Assembly (NCBI GenBank): GCA_030160035.1
Contig: BSNO01000001.1
Span: 930,001-994,000 of the forward strand
Direction of reading: 5' to 3'
Length of the DNA stretch: 64,000 nt
From: Rhizobium albus
GTDB taxonomy: Bacteria > Pseudomonadota > Alphaproteobacteria > Rhizobiales > Rhizobiaceae
Shown here: one piece after another, positions 47,501-55,841 of the stretch
Position numbering within the stretch: the stretch's first letter is position 1
Layout: each line of letters starts with the position of its first letter
The notes under the pieces: model-generated
The model's input: only the letters and a program-made list of their open reading frames with translations
Database searches by the model: none
Told to the model about the DNA's origin: nothing
Program-made: the position numbers and the translations under genes

Positions 47501-48471
47501 CCCCGTTTTCCTTCGAACGTGCCGAAAAGGCGTCCGCCTCGGCCGGTGTCCGTTATCTCGGTGGCGGCACCAATCTCGTCGACCTGATGAAACTTGAGAT
47601 CGAGCGGCCGGAGCGCCTCGTCGACGTGTCGCGCCTGCCCGGTGACATCCGGGAAAGCGATGGCGCGATCGTCATCGGCGCGAGCGTCACCAATGCGGCG
47701 CTTTCGGCGGATCCGCTTATCCGTCAGCGCTATTCGCTGCTTTCGACCGCACTTCTGTCGGGCGCGACACAGCAGCTGCGCAACAAGGCGACGACCGGCG
47801 GCAATTTCCTGCAGCGGACACGGTGCCACTACTTCTATGATACTGCGCGTGCCTGCAACAAGCGCGAGCCCGGCAGCGGCTGCGATGCGCTTGAAGGCCA
47901 CAACCGCTTCCACGCAATCCTCGGCGCGAGCGAGCATTGCATCGCCGTGCATCCGTCCGACATGGCGGTCGCCATGGCGGCACTCGATGCGGAAGTGCGC
48001 ACGATCAAGGCGGACGGCGAGGGGCGGACGATACCGGCCACCGATCTGCTGCGGCTTCCGGGCGATGCGCCCGAACGCGACCATGTGCTGGATGACGGTG
48101 AACTGATCGTGGAAGTGCGGTTGCCCGCCAACCCGCCCGCCCGTCAGCTCTATCGCAAGGTGAGGGACCGCGCGTCTTACGCCTTCGCCGTCGTCTCGAT
48201 CGCCGTTGCCCTGGATATGGAGGACAATGTGATGAAGAACGTGCGCATCGCGCTTGGCGGCGTCGCGCACAAGCCGTGGCGTGCGGAAAAAGCCGAACGC
48301 GCGCTGGAAGGGGCTTTTGTCGATGCCAGCGTCTTCGCACAGGCTGCGGACGCCGAACTTCAGGATGCCGTCGGGCGCGGCGACAATGATTTCAAGATTC
48401 CTATCGTGCGCCGCCTCATTATTACAGCACTGCGCGATGTCACGGACCTGTCTAAGGAGCACTCGGCATGA
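47497..48471 (+). CDS. paoB: Molybdenum hydroxylase FAD subunit with extra Fe-S insertion (PaoB/YagS type)
   Basis: A 324-residue FAD-binding subunit: GGGTNLVDLMK and the TTGGNFLQRTRC region bind FAD. An insertion with C110, C120, C129 and C148 (RCHYFYDTARACNKREPGSGCD...HC) marks the PaoB class, which carries a [4Fe-4S] cluster. This insertion distinguishes it from ordinary xanthine dehydrogenase FAD subunits. It overlaps its neighbours by 4 nt at both ends. Confidence 0.93.
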   Translation: MTPFSFERAEKASASAGVRYLGGGTNLVDLMKLEIERPERLVDVSRLPGDIRESDGAIVIGASVTNAALSADPLIRQRYSLLSTALLSGATQQLRNKATTGGNFLQRTRCHYFYDTARACNKREPGSGCDALEGHNRFHAILGASEHCIAVHPSDMAVAMAALDAEVRTIKADGEGRTIPATDLLRLPGDAPERDHVLDDGELIVEVRLPANPPARQLYRKVRDRASYAFAVVSIAVALDMEDNVMKNVRIALGGVAHKPWRAEKAERALEGAFVDASVFAQAADAELQDAVGRGDNDFKIPIVRRLIITALRDVTDLSKEHSA

Positions 48472-50705
48472 ACGATCAACCGACCACCAAATGGATCGGA
48501 CAGCCGCTCGATCGCGTCGACGGCCCGGCAAAAGTGACAGGTGCGGCGACCTACGCGGCCGACTATCGCGGCGATCAGCAGGCTGCGATCGGCTTCATCG
48601 TCGAGGCGACGATTGGCAGCGGCAAGGTTTCGCAGATCGAGACCGCGGAGGCAGAAGCGGCCGATGGGGTGCACCTGGTGATGACGCACCAGAACGCGCC
48701 GGAGCAGGCTCCCTTCGGCGACAATGCGGATGCCGGCCGGTTCGGCATGTCGCATGCCGTCCTTCAGAATGACGAGGTGCGCTATTACGGAGCACCCGTC
48801 GCCTTCATCGTCGCCGACACGCTCGAACAGGCGCGCTACGCGGCAGGGCTGATCAAGGTCACGTATCAGGCCGATGACAGCGTCTTCGACGCATTCGAGC
48901 ATGAAGACGATGCTTTTGCGCCCGACAGCCTCGATGGTGCCGAGGAAGCTGACGTCGACAAGGGCGATTTCGATGCCGTCTTCGCCGAAAGTGCCGAGAC
49001 GCTCGACGCCACTTTCCACACCGCCGCGCAGCATGCCGCGGCGATGGAGCCCCATGCGACCGTGGCGGAATGGGACGGCGACAAGCTGACCGTCCACATC
49101 GCGGTGCAGATCCTGTCGTCGGCGCGCAAGGCGTTCGCCAACACGCTCAAGATCGATCCGGCCAATGTGCGCATCGTCACGCCTTTCGTCGGTGGCGGCT
49201 TCGGCTCGAAGCTCGGCGTGCATAGCGAAGGCGTGCTTGCCGCACTTGCAGCCCGCAAGCTTCAGCGGCCGGTGCGGATCGCGCAGACGCGCCGCCATGT
49301 GTTCTCGAACGGCCCGCACCGCACCAACCATCGCCAGCGCATTCGCCTGGGTGCATCGGCCGATGGCAAACTGTTGAGCGTCGCCCATGAAACCCTCGGC
49401 GCCATGTCGCGGGATTACCCGTTCGCCGAGGCGGCCGCTTCACCCACCATGGCAAGCTACGCTGCCGATGCGATGAAAATCCGCCACCGCGTGGTTGCGG
49501 CGAACATTCCTCATGTGGACTCCATGCGCGCGCCGGGCGAGGCAATCGGTACGCTCACCTATGAAAGCGCCATCGACGAGCTGGCCGTTCAGTGCGGAAT
49601 CGACCCGCTCGAATTTCGCCTCCAGAACGAGCCGAAGCAGGAGCCCGCATCCGGCAAGGAATTTTCCAGCCGTACGCTCGCGCGCTGCCTGCGTGAAGGT
49701 GCCGAACTCTTTGGCTGGGAGACCGGTCCTGTGGAGCCTGGCGCCTTGCGCCAAGGGCGGCTTCTGATCGGGCGTGGGCTTGCCGCAGCGATCCGGCCAA
49801 ACATGATGCAGCCGGCGGAGGCTGCAGCAGAACTCTATCGGGATGGGCGCCTCACCGTCGAACTCGACATGACGGATATCGGCACAGGCACCTACACCAT
49901 CCTGACGCAGATCGCTGCCGAAACGCTCGGTCTCGATCCGAACGCGATTGCGGTAAGACTGGGCGATACCGACTACCCGAAGACATGCGGATCGGGCGGC
50001 TCGTTCGGTGCCGGCAGCACGGGCACGGCGGTCTCCAAGGCGTGCGCATCGATTCGCGACACGATCATCGACCGCGCGGCGCGGCTCGACGGCGATTGGG
50101 CCGGCGTCAATTCAGGCGATCTGCGGATCGAAAACGGCAATGCCGTCGTTGCCGGACGCAGCCTTGCGCTTGGAGCCATACTGGATGCCATTGGCGGCGA
50201 CAGCTTCAAGGGCAAAGGGCAAGTCGAGCCCGGCAAGGCGCATGAAGACCTCGCGCAATATTCGTATGGCGGCGTGTTCGCGGAAGTGTCGGTCAACGCC
50301 GATACCGGCGAAATCCGGGTTCGTCGCCTGTCTGGCGCATTTGATGCGGGCCGCATTCTGAACGAGAAGACCGCGCGCTCGCAGTTGATGGGTGGCATGA
50401 TCTTCGGGCTCGGCGCTGCGCTGATGGAAGAAAGCCTGATGGACATGCGGTTCGGGTCGTTCATGAACCGCGACCTCGCCGAGTACCACATCGCCGTCAA
50501 CCGTGACGTCCCGCGGCTTGAGGTGAAGATGCTCGATACGTTCGACCAGAACTCCAATCCGCTCGGCAGCAAGGGCATCGGCGAACTGGGCATCTGCGGA
50601 ACTGGGCCGGCGATCGCCAACGCCATCTATGCGGCGACTGGCTATCGCACCCGGAAATTCCCGATCCATCTGGAGGATGTGCTCGACCATCTTCCGGCCC
50701 TCTAG
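48468..50705 (+). CDS. paoC: Molybdenum hydroxylase large subunit (PaoC/YagR type)
   Basis: A 745-residue molybdopterin-binding catalytic subunit. It contains the aldehyde oxidase/xanthine dehydrogenase a/b hammerhead domain (GAATYAADYRGDQ) and Mo-binding domains with GGGFGSKLG, RAPGEAIGTLTYESAIDELA, GSGGSFGAGSTG and the catalytic Glu in KGIGELGICGTGPA. In this family the Glu deprotonates a Mo-bound hydroxide that attacks an aldehyde or heteroaromatic carbon. No XdhC/PaoD-type Mo-cofactor chaperone gene is seen beside it. The operon ends at a hairpin (50718-50751). Confidence 0.95.
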   Translation: MNDQPTTKWIGQPLDRVDGPAKVTGAATYAADYRGDQQAAIGFIVEATIGSGKVSQIETAEAEAADGVHLVMTHQNAPEQAPFGDNADAGRFGMSHAVLQNDEVRYYGAPVAFIVADTLEQARYAAGLIKVTYQADDSVFDAFEHEDDAFAPDSLDGAEEADVDKGDFDAVFAESAETLDATFHTAAQHAAAMEPHATVAEWDGDKLTVHIAVQILSSARKAFANTLKIDPANVRIVTPFVGGGFGSKLGVHSEGVLAALAARKLQRPVRIAQTRRHVFSNGPHRTNHRQRIRLGASADGKLLSVAHETLGAMSRDYPFAEAAASPTMASYAADAMKIRHRVVAANIPHVDSMRAPGEAIGTLTYESAIDELAVQCGIDPLEFRLQNEPKQEPASGKEFSSRTLARCLREGAELFGWETGPVEPGALRQGRLLIGRGLAAAIRPNMMQPAEAAAELYRDGRLTVELDMTDIGTGTYTILTQIAAETLGLDPNAIAVRLGDTDYPKTCGSGGSFGAGSTGTAVSKACASIRDTIIDRAARLDGDWAGVNSGDLRIENGNAVVAGRSLALGAILDAIGGDSFKGKGQVEPGKAHEDLAQYSYGGVFAEVSVNADTGEIRVRRLSGAFDAGRILNEKTARSQLMGGMIFGLGAALMEESLMDMRFGSFMNRDLAEYHIAVNRDVPRLEVKMLDTFDQNSNPLGSKGIGELGICGTGPAIANAIYAATGYRTRKFPIHLEDVLDHLPAL

Positions 50706-50717
50706 GCTCACTCGAGG

Positions 50718-50751
50718 TGTTCCGCTCCGCCGGTTTCGGTGGGGCGGAACA
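50718..50751 (+). terminator. Long hairpin after the molybdenum hydroxylase operon
   Basis: TGTTCCGCTCCGCC pairs with GGTGGGGCGGAACA over 14 bp, including two G-T wobbles, around a 6-nt loop, 13 bp after the paoC stop. There is no T-tract; it may terminate or protect the transcript's 3' end. Confidence 0.55.
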
Positions 50752-50808
50752 ATTGCCCGGACCTTGGTGTTGTTTTGCCGATCACCGCGCAAACGAGGTG
50801 CAAGCAAA

Positions 50809-50997
50809 ATGACCAGTCCAACTCTTGACACAGACCTTCAAGCGACCCCGGCCCAAGGTTCTCTGGAGCCGCGTGTCCTGATCGGCGACGGCGATTTGAT
50901 CGTGCCGTCTCAAGCCGTTGCCTCGGACATCCCAATGCCCGATCCGGATGTGCAGCGACCGGACCAGCTGTGGGATCGCAGGCTAGATCGCTGGTAG
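50809..50997 (+). CDS. Small hypothetical protein
   Basis: A 62-residue protein starting MTSPTLDTDLQATPAQG and ending DVQRPDQLWDRRLDRW, with a good Shine-Dalgarno (GAGGTG near 50796, then the ATG at 50809). It is acidic to neutral and has no membrane segment. No family is recognised. The stop is 1 bp from the end of the minus-strand DctM gene, so the two genes converge. Confidence 0.5.
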   Translation: MTSPTLDTDLQATPAQGSLEPRVLIGDGDLIVPSQAVASDIPMPDPDVQRPDQLWDRRLDRW

Positions 50998-50998
50998 G

Positions 50999-52315
50999 CT
51001 AGCGCGCCAGAAGACCGGGCAGCCAGGTGCCGAGTTCCGGAATGGCGACGATCAACGCCAGCACGACCAGCTTGATCATGACGAAGGGTGTCACTGCCAC
51101 ATAGATGTGCTTCATCGTGATCGATGAAGGGACGACGCCCTGCATGACAAAGAGCAAAAGGCCGAAGGGCGGAGTCAGAAGCGCGATCTCCATCGTCAGG
51201 AGATAGATGACGCCCAGCACGAGCAGGTCGATCCCGACCGAGTTGGCGAGCGGAATGAAGATCGGGATCGTGATCATCAGCATGCTCACCTGATCGATGA
51301 AGCAGCCGAGGAAGAGCAGGAGCAGGATCATCCCGATCAGGACCTGTATCGACGTCAGTTCCCAACCATTGATCAGGCCGATGAGCCCGCTGGTCGCCCC
51401 GCTGAACGATAGGATCTGGCTGAAGGTCTGGCTGGCCGCGATGATGAACATGATCATCACGGTGAGCTTGACGGTTTCCATTACGGCTTCGACCAGATTT
51501 GCCCACGTCAACGATCGGTAGGCAAGGCTCGCGACCACGGCGGCGAGGCATCCGAGCGCGGCAGCGTCGGTTGGAGATGCGATGCCGACGATGAGGCTGC
51601 CGATGACGGTTGCGAAGATGCCCGACAGCGGCAGAACGTAGACGCAAAACGGCCGCCAGCGCTCCCACATCGTCATCCGCGGCAGATCTTCCGACGGTGC
51701 CAGATCGGGTCGCATCAAGGCCGACACCACGATCAGGACGACAAACGCCGCCGACAGGATGAGCGCGGGAATGATCCCGGCGACGAGGATCTGCGAAATC
51801 GAAATGCCGGCAAGGCTGCCCAGAAGAACTGCCAAGGCAGAGGGCGGGATAAGCATCGCAATGGCACCGGATGCCATGATCGGGCCCATCGCCAGCGTCG
51901 GATGGTAACCCTTCTTCAGCATGCTCGGCATCAGCGTCGAGCCGAGCATGGCCGTATTGGCGATGGTCGAGCCAGAGAGGGCGGCGAAGATCGTGCCGCC
52001 GAATACGGTGACGACTGCAAGACGTCCCGGAATGCGCGTGACGAGCCGCTCCACCGCATCAATCGCCCGGTGCGCGACGCGCGACTGGAACAGGATTTCT
52101 CCCATCAGGATGAAGAGCGGGATCGGTGCGAGGGAATAGTTCGCGACCGACTGGAAGGCGTTTCGCGCCATCTGGATCAGGCCGTTTTCGCCGCCCAGGA
52201 TGAAATAGGCGCCGACGACGTTGACGGCGATGAAAGCAAACGCGACCGGCAGGCCCGTGGCGAGCAGCAGAATAAGCGCGCCGAGCATCAGCGACAGAGT
52301 GAGTGCCCAATCCAT
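50999..52315 (-). CDS. TRAP transporter large permease (DctM family), system 3
   Basis: A 438-residue membrane protein of about 12 helices: IPLFILMGEILFQSRVA, FAALSGSTIANTAMLG, AMLIPPSALAVLLGSLAGI, TFSQILSFSGATSGLIG and LTPPFGLLLFVMQGVVPSS. These match system 2 closely (SSLAVLLGSLGRI, TFSQILAFSGASQGLIG). It is the last gene of the minus-strand TRAP operon, 1 bp from its DctQ partner's stop. Confidence 0.95.
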   Translation of the reverse strand: MDWALTLSLMLGALILLLATGLPVAFAFIAVNVVGAYFILGGENGLIQMARNAFQSVANYSLAPIPLFILMGEILFQSRVAHRAIDAVERLVTRIPGRLAVVTVFGGTIFAALSGSTIANTAMLGSTLMPSMLKKGYHPTLAMGPIMASGAIAMLIPPSALAVLLGSLAGISISQILVAGIIPALILSAAFVVLIVVSALMRPDLAPSEDLPRMTMWERWRPFCVYVLPLSGIFATVIGSLIVGIASPTDAAALGCLAAVVASLAYRSLTWANLVEAVMETVKLTVMIMFIIAASQTFSQILSFSGATSGLIGLINGWELTSIQVLIGMILLLLFLGCFIDQVSMLMITIPIFIPLANSVGIDLLVLGVIYLLTMEIALLTPPFGLLLFVMQGVVPSSITMKHIYVAVTPFVMIKLVVLALIVAIPELGTWLPGLLAR

Positions 52316-52316
52316 A

Positions 52317-52817
52317 TCAAAGGCCCGCCTGATGCGCTTCGGTTTCAGGGCCGACCGCTGCGCGTCTCAGAAATTCCAGCGTCAGGAGAAGTCCGCCGAT
52401 AAAGGGTGCCAGAAGCGGTATCCACTCGGGAATGACGAGGACGCCACGCATCATCGATCCGCGTGACAGCGCGATCATCAAGGCGCTGAACGTCGCCCAG
52501 GTGAACAAGGCCGACAACAGGGCGCCGAGAAGCGATGTCAGCCGATCAACGAGCCGTCGCCGCGCCGGGGAAAGGCCGGACAGCACGATGTCGACGGACA
52601 CGTGGGCATTCTTGCGAAGGACCCACGGCGCTCCGAGAAAGGTCGCCGCCATCAAGCCCATCTCGATCGCATCGATCATGCCGTAGACGTTCTTGCCTGC
52701 GAAAAAGCGCAGGCCGACATTGAGGACGAGGATGAGCGTGATCAGGACGAAGACGATCCCCGCCAACACGGCGAAAGCGTGGATCGCCGCGTCTTGCAGG
52801 CGGGCAAGCGGGCGCAT
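52317..52817 (-). CDS. TRAP transporter small permease (DctQ family), system 3
   Basis: A 166-residue four-helix membrane protein (AFAVLAGIVFVLITLILVLNVGLRFF, then APWVLRKNAHVSVDIVLSGLSP). The APW.LRKNAHVSVD motif between helices 2 and 3 is the DctQ signature and resembles system 2's VRENGHVAIG. It sits between DctP (9 bp upstream) and DctM. Confidence 0.92.
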   Translation of the reverse strand: MRPLARLQDAAIHAFAVLAGIVFVLITLILVLNVGLRFFAGKNVYGMIDAIEMGLMAATFLGAPWVLRKNAHVSVDIVLSGLSPARRRLVDRLTSLLGALLSALFTWATFSALMIALSRGSMMRGVLVIPEWIPLLAPFIGGLLLTLEFLRRAAVGPETEAHQAGL

Positions 52818-52826
52818 GAACGCAGC

Positions 52827-53783
52827 TTATTCCTGGAAACAGCCCTGCAGCGTTTCGGCGAACTCCGGATTGACGGCCACTGCGCTTTCCCAGCCGGCAT
52901 CCTGCGCGGCCTGGAGCCATTTGGCCGAGGCTTCCTCGCTGAGTTCGATGGTCTCGATGCCAGCTTCCGCTTGCGCTGCGCGTTCCTTTTCGTTCAGCTC
53001 GGCATTGTTGGCGTTCTGCTCCTCAAGCCACGCCATGCCTTCCTCGAGCAGCGCGCGCTGCTCGTCGGTCAGGCTTTCCCATTTGTCAAGATTGACGAGG
53101 ATTTCGACGTCGACCTGATAGAAGCCTGGGTCGACGCGGTAGTTGGTCTGCTCGTCCCAACCAAGGTCCAGCACGCCCTGGATCGGCCAGCCATAGCCGT
53201 CGATGGTGCCGCGCTCCAGCGCCGTATAGACATCGCCGGGAGCAGTGGTTACGGGCGTGGCGCCAAGCGCCTCGAACATGGCCTGGTAGACGGGCGTCGT
53301 GCGGATGGTGAGGCCGCTGAGGTCTGCGCTCTCGATCGGCTTCGTCAGATACAGGTGGAAGTTCACGCCATCGCCGGTGCGGCCGAGATATTTGACGTTC
53401 ATCTTCTCCTGATGAAGCGTATCGACAGCCTCGTAGCAGCCATTTTCGCGCTGCTGCTGGATCGTCGTCTGGGCAAGCTTCAGCGCATCACCTTCCGGCA
53501 GCACATTGGTGTAGAAGGCCGCCGTCACGTTCGCCATATCGACGACGCCGGACGACACGGCATTTCCGACTTCGAACGGAGGTATGGATTCGGGCCCGCC
53601 GACGCTCTGGATCTGAAGCACGCCTTTGCCGTTCTCGTTGATCCACTGGACCAAAGCCTCATAGGGACGGGAGAAGGCAGTTCCGGTCGCGAAGCCGGAA
53701 ACGGCGCGCAAGGTCGTTTCCTGCGCAAGCGCGGGGCCCGTCAGCAAAAGGCATGCGGATGCGATAAGCGTGAGCTTCTTCAT
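52827..53783 (-). CDS. TRAP transporter substrate-binding protein (DctP family), system 3
   Basis: A 318-residue periplasmic binding protein with signal peptide (MKKLTLIASACLLLTGPALA). Motifs SVGGPESIPPFEVGNAV, TIRTTPVYQAMFEALGA with the conserved carboxylate-binding Arg, and YTALERGTIDGYGWPIQG are shared with system 2. GGAGGA lies 5 nt before the ATG at 53783, which fixes this start. The mature protein has two Cys (GCYEAV and GCFQE) that might form a disulfide. It is first in its operon, downstream of a MarR gene on the same strand. Confidence 0.94.
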   Translation of the reverse strand: MKKLTLIASACLLLTGPALAQETTLRAVSGFATGTAFSRPYEALVQWINENGKGVLQIQSVGGPESIPPFEVGNAVSSGVVDMANVTAAFYTNVLPEGDALKLAQTTIQQQRENGCYEAVDTLHQEKMNVKYLGRTGDGVNFHLYLTKPIESADLSGLTIRTTPVYQAMFEALGATPVTTAPGDVYTALERGTIDGYGWPIQGVLDLGWDEQTNYRVDPGFYQVDVEILVNLDKWESLTDEQRALLEEGMAWLEEQNANNAELNEKERAAQAEAGIETIELSEEASAKWLQAAQDAGWESAVAVNPEFAETLQGCFQE

Positions 53784-53904
53784 GATCGTCCTCCCTTGAT
53801 CCCGGCAAGCTTGGCAGATGCCAAACCTCTCCCAGCCAGGAAATATCCATTTGCATGTATCGATAGTCAGAAGCCAAAGCACGGTCAAGGCGACACGGCG
53901 CTGA

Positions 53905-54345
53905 TCAGGCGATCTCGGCCAGGCGCTCGCGCAGTTCGGCGGGGTCGGTAAGGCCGGCATCCAGATCGTCGTGGGTCGCGCGCCAGATGGGAGCCGCCTC
54001 TGCCAGCAAAGCTCTCGCGTCGTCGGTCAGTGACGGCAGCCTGCTGCGCTTGTCGGCCTTGTCGACGGTGAGCGTGACAAGCTGGCGCCGATGCAGCGGC
54101 TTCAGATTGGCCGTCAGCGTGGTGCGGTCCATCGCCAGGAAATCCGCGAGCTGCCCGATCGTCGGCGGGGCCGGTCGGTTCAGCGCCATCAGGATGGAGA
54201 ACTGGCCATGGGTGAGGCCGAACGGGCGCAACGCCTCGTCGAAGCGGCGGGCCAGACGGCGCGCCGCACGCTGCACCCGCAGGCACAGGCAGCGGTCGCG
54301 CACTTCGATGGTGGTTGAGAACGGCAAATCACCCGATTTTGACAT
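53905..54345 (-). CDS. MarR-family regulator
   Basis: A 146-residue winged-helix protein (LTHGQFSILMALNRPAPPTIGQLADFLAMDRTTLTANLKPLHRRQL; wing DKADKRSRLPSLT). The short acidic C-terminus ends RERLAEIA. It is divergent from the BNR-repeat gene; the gap contains the perfect palindrome GTTGATATCAAC, probably its operator. It also lies upstream of TRAP system 3 on the same strand with 121 bp between and may control it too. Confidence 0.93.
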   Translation of the reverse strand: MSKSGDLPFSTTIEVRDRCLCLRVQRAARRLARRFDEALRPFGLTHGQFSILMALNRPAPPTIGQLADFLAMDRTTLTANLKPLHRRQLVTLTVDKADKRSRLPSLTDDARALLAEAAPIWRATHDDLDAGLTDPAELRERLAEIA

Positions 54346-54356
54346 GACGATATAAT

Positions 54357-54368
54357 GTTGATATCAAC
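54357..54368. promoter_or_regulatory. Palindromic candidate operator of the MarR regulator
   Basis: GTTGATATCAAC is a perfect 12-bp palindrome located 11 bp upstream of the MarR ATG and 31 bp upstream of the BNR gene's GTG, embedded in the AT-rich gap TATAATGTTGATATCAACGT. Confidence 0.65.
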
Positions 54369-54399
54369 GTAAATGTCCAGCGCAGTTGGGAGGCTCGTC

Positions 54400-55476
54400 G
54401 TGACACAATCCATCAATCTGCTGATCGGCACCCGCAAAGGTGCCTTCATCCTGAAAAGCAACGAGGACCGGCGCATCTGGGAGATGTCGGGGCCGCATTG
54501 CGAAACCTGGCCGACGAACCATGTCGTCGGCGATCCCAAGACCGGCACGATCTATGCCGCCGGCGGCAATGAGTGGTTCGGCCCGGCGGTCTGGAAATCG
54601 ACGGATGGCGGCAAGAGCTGGACGCATTCAAGCAAAGGATTGGCCTATGCGGAGGGGCAGGATCCGGTGAAGGCCGTCTGGAGCCTCTGCGTGGCGCCTG
54701 ATGCCATTTATGCAGGCGTGGAACCTGCCGGATTGTTCAAAAGCACCGATGGCGGTGAGAGCTGGGTCCATCTGGACGGGCTGCGCAACCATCGGAGCCG
54801 CGAGCACTGGATGCCCGGCGGCGCTGGCTTGATCCTCCATTCCCTGCTTGTCGATCCGGACGACCCGCAATCGATCCATGTGGGCATCTCTTCGGCAGGC
54901 GTTTTCCATTCGGCTGATGGCGGCCAGACCTGGGAGCCGCGCAACAAGGGTACGCGCGCCGACTATATGCCCGAGGACCAGCGTTATCCCGAAGTCGGTC
55001 AGTGCGTGCACAACCTCGTGCGGGCAGCCGGCGGCAACGGGCGGCTCTATCAGCAGAACCATTGCGGCATGTATCGCAGCGACGACGCCGGAAAGACCTG
55101 GCAGAGCATCGAGGATGGCCTCCCGTCGAGTTTCGGATTTCCGGCAGCTGCGCATCCGCGGGATCCGGATACGGTGTTCATGGTGCCGCTCAATGGCGAT
55201 ACCAAGGGACGCTACATGCCGGACGCAAAGGCCGCCGTATGGCGCACGCGCGATGGCGGGAAGACATGGGCCGATCTGCGTGATGGGTTGCCGCAGCAGG
55301 ACGTGTACTTCAACGTGCTCCGTCAGGCGCTTTCGACCGACAGTCTTTCGCCGGCAGGTGTCTATTTCGGCGCGGCTTCGGGCGCGATCTATGGCAGCGC
55401 CAATGAGGGTGACGGTTGGACGCTGATTGCGCAAAACCTCCCGCCGGTCGTCTCCGTCGAAACCATGGTCGCGTGA
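54400..55476 (+). CDS. BNR/Asp-box repeat (sialidase-like beta-propeller) protein
   Basis: A 358-residue beta-propeller with at least five Asp-boxes: STDGGKSW, STDGGESW, SADGGQTW, SDDAGKTW and TRDGGKTW. No signal peptide is seen, and the sialidase Arg triad is not evident, so it is not a secreted glycosidase; relatives are annotated WD40/YVTN/BNR-like or exo-alpha-sialidase by fold only. The GTG at 54400 is chosen because GGGAGG ends 6 nt upstream. The MoaD/ThiS-like gene follows by 6 bp, a pairing that recurs in Proteobacteria as I recall, but with no known function. Confidence 0.88.
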   Translation: MTQSINLLIGTRKGAFILKSNEDRRIWEMSGPHCETWPTNHVVGDPKTGTIYAAGGNEWFGPAVWKSTDGGKSWTHSSKGLAYAEGQDPVKAVWSLCVAPDAIYAGVEPAGLFKSTDGGESWVHLDGLRNHRSREHWMPGGAGLILHSLLVDPDDPQSIHVGISSAGVFHSADGGQTWEPRNKGTRADYMPEDQRYPEVGQCVHNLVRAAGGNGRLYQQNHCGMYRSDDAGKTWQSIEDGLPSSFGFPAAAHPRDPDTVFMVPLNGDTKGRYMPDAKAAVWRTRDGGKTWADLRDGLPQQDVYFNVLRQALSTDSLSPAGVYFGAASGAIYGSANEGDGWTLIAQNLPPVVSVETMVA

Positions 55477-55482
55477 TCGGCC

Positions 55483-55770
55483 ATGGATGCGTCAGCGGCA
55501 CGCCCGGTCGTCACGGTGAAGATCGCCGCCGTTCTTGCCGATCTCTTCCCCGGTGCGCCGCGCGAGTTCATCGTCCAAGCGCAATGCGTCGGCGAGATGA
55601 TCGATGCGCTCGATCAGCAGTTCCCTGGAATGGGTGACCGGATCAGAGACAGCCGCCCTGCGATCCGAAAACACATGAACGTTTTCGTGGATGGGGAGCG
55701 GGCGACGCTCGACACGCCGCTGTCTCATCATGACGAGGTGTTCGTGATCACCGCGATCAGCGGTGGCTAG
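55483..55770 (+). CDS. MoaD/ThiS-family ubiquitin-like protein
   Basis: A 95-residue beta-grasp protein (VTVKIAAVLADLFPGAPREFIVQAQCVGEMIDALDQQFPG) with a C-terminal tail ending ISGG, the diglycine that in MoaD and ThiS is adenylated and thiocarboxylated. It lies 6 bp after the BNR gene, so it is probably co-expressed with it rather than with Moco or thiamine genes. No MoaE, ThiF or ThiG partner is in the window. It could donate sulfur or modify the BNR protein; both are speculation. Confidence 0.88.
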   Translation: MDASAARPVVTVKIAAVLADLFPGAPREFIVQAQCVGEMIDALDQQFPGMGDRIRDSRPAIRKHMNVFVDGERATLDTPLSHHDEVFVITAISGG

Positions 55771-55792
55771 GGTCGCAGATCGGTCACCTTTC

Positions 55793-55841
55793 CGATCGGT
55801 GAACCGGTATCCACTTCACCTGGAAACGCTTCACACTAAAA
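55793..55841. repeat. Probable degenerate rhizobial interspersed repeat
   Basis: The stretch TCGGTGAACCGGTATCCACT followed by TCACCTGGAAACGCTTCACA resembles a palindromic intergenic element I recall from many rhizobial genomes (AACCGG-TCCACTTT-CCTGGAA-CGCT). Its ACCTGGAAACGCTT part also resembles 23518-23534. Assignment by memory only. Confidence 0.4.

Noticed and set aside
48360-49388. A 342-codon open frame antisense to paoB/paoC
   Set aside because: Same shadow effect; the plus strand has clear FAD and molybdopterin subunit motifs.
54400-55476. True secreted sialidase
   Set aside because: Asp-boxes are present, but there is no signal peptide and no evident Arg triad; fold similarity only.
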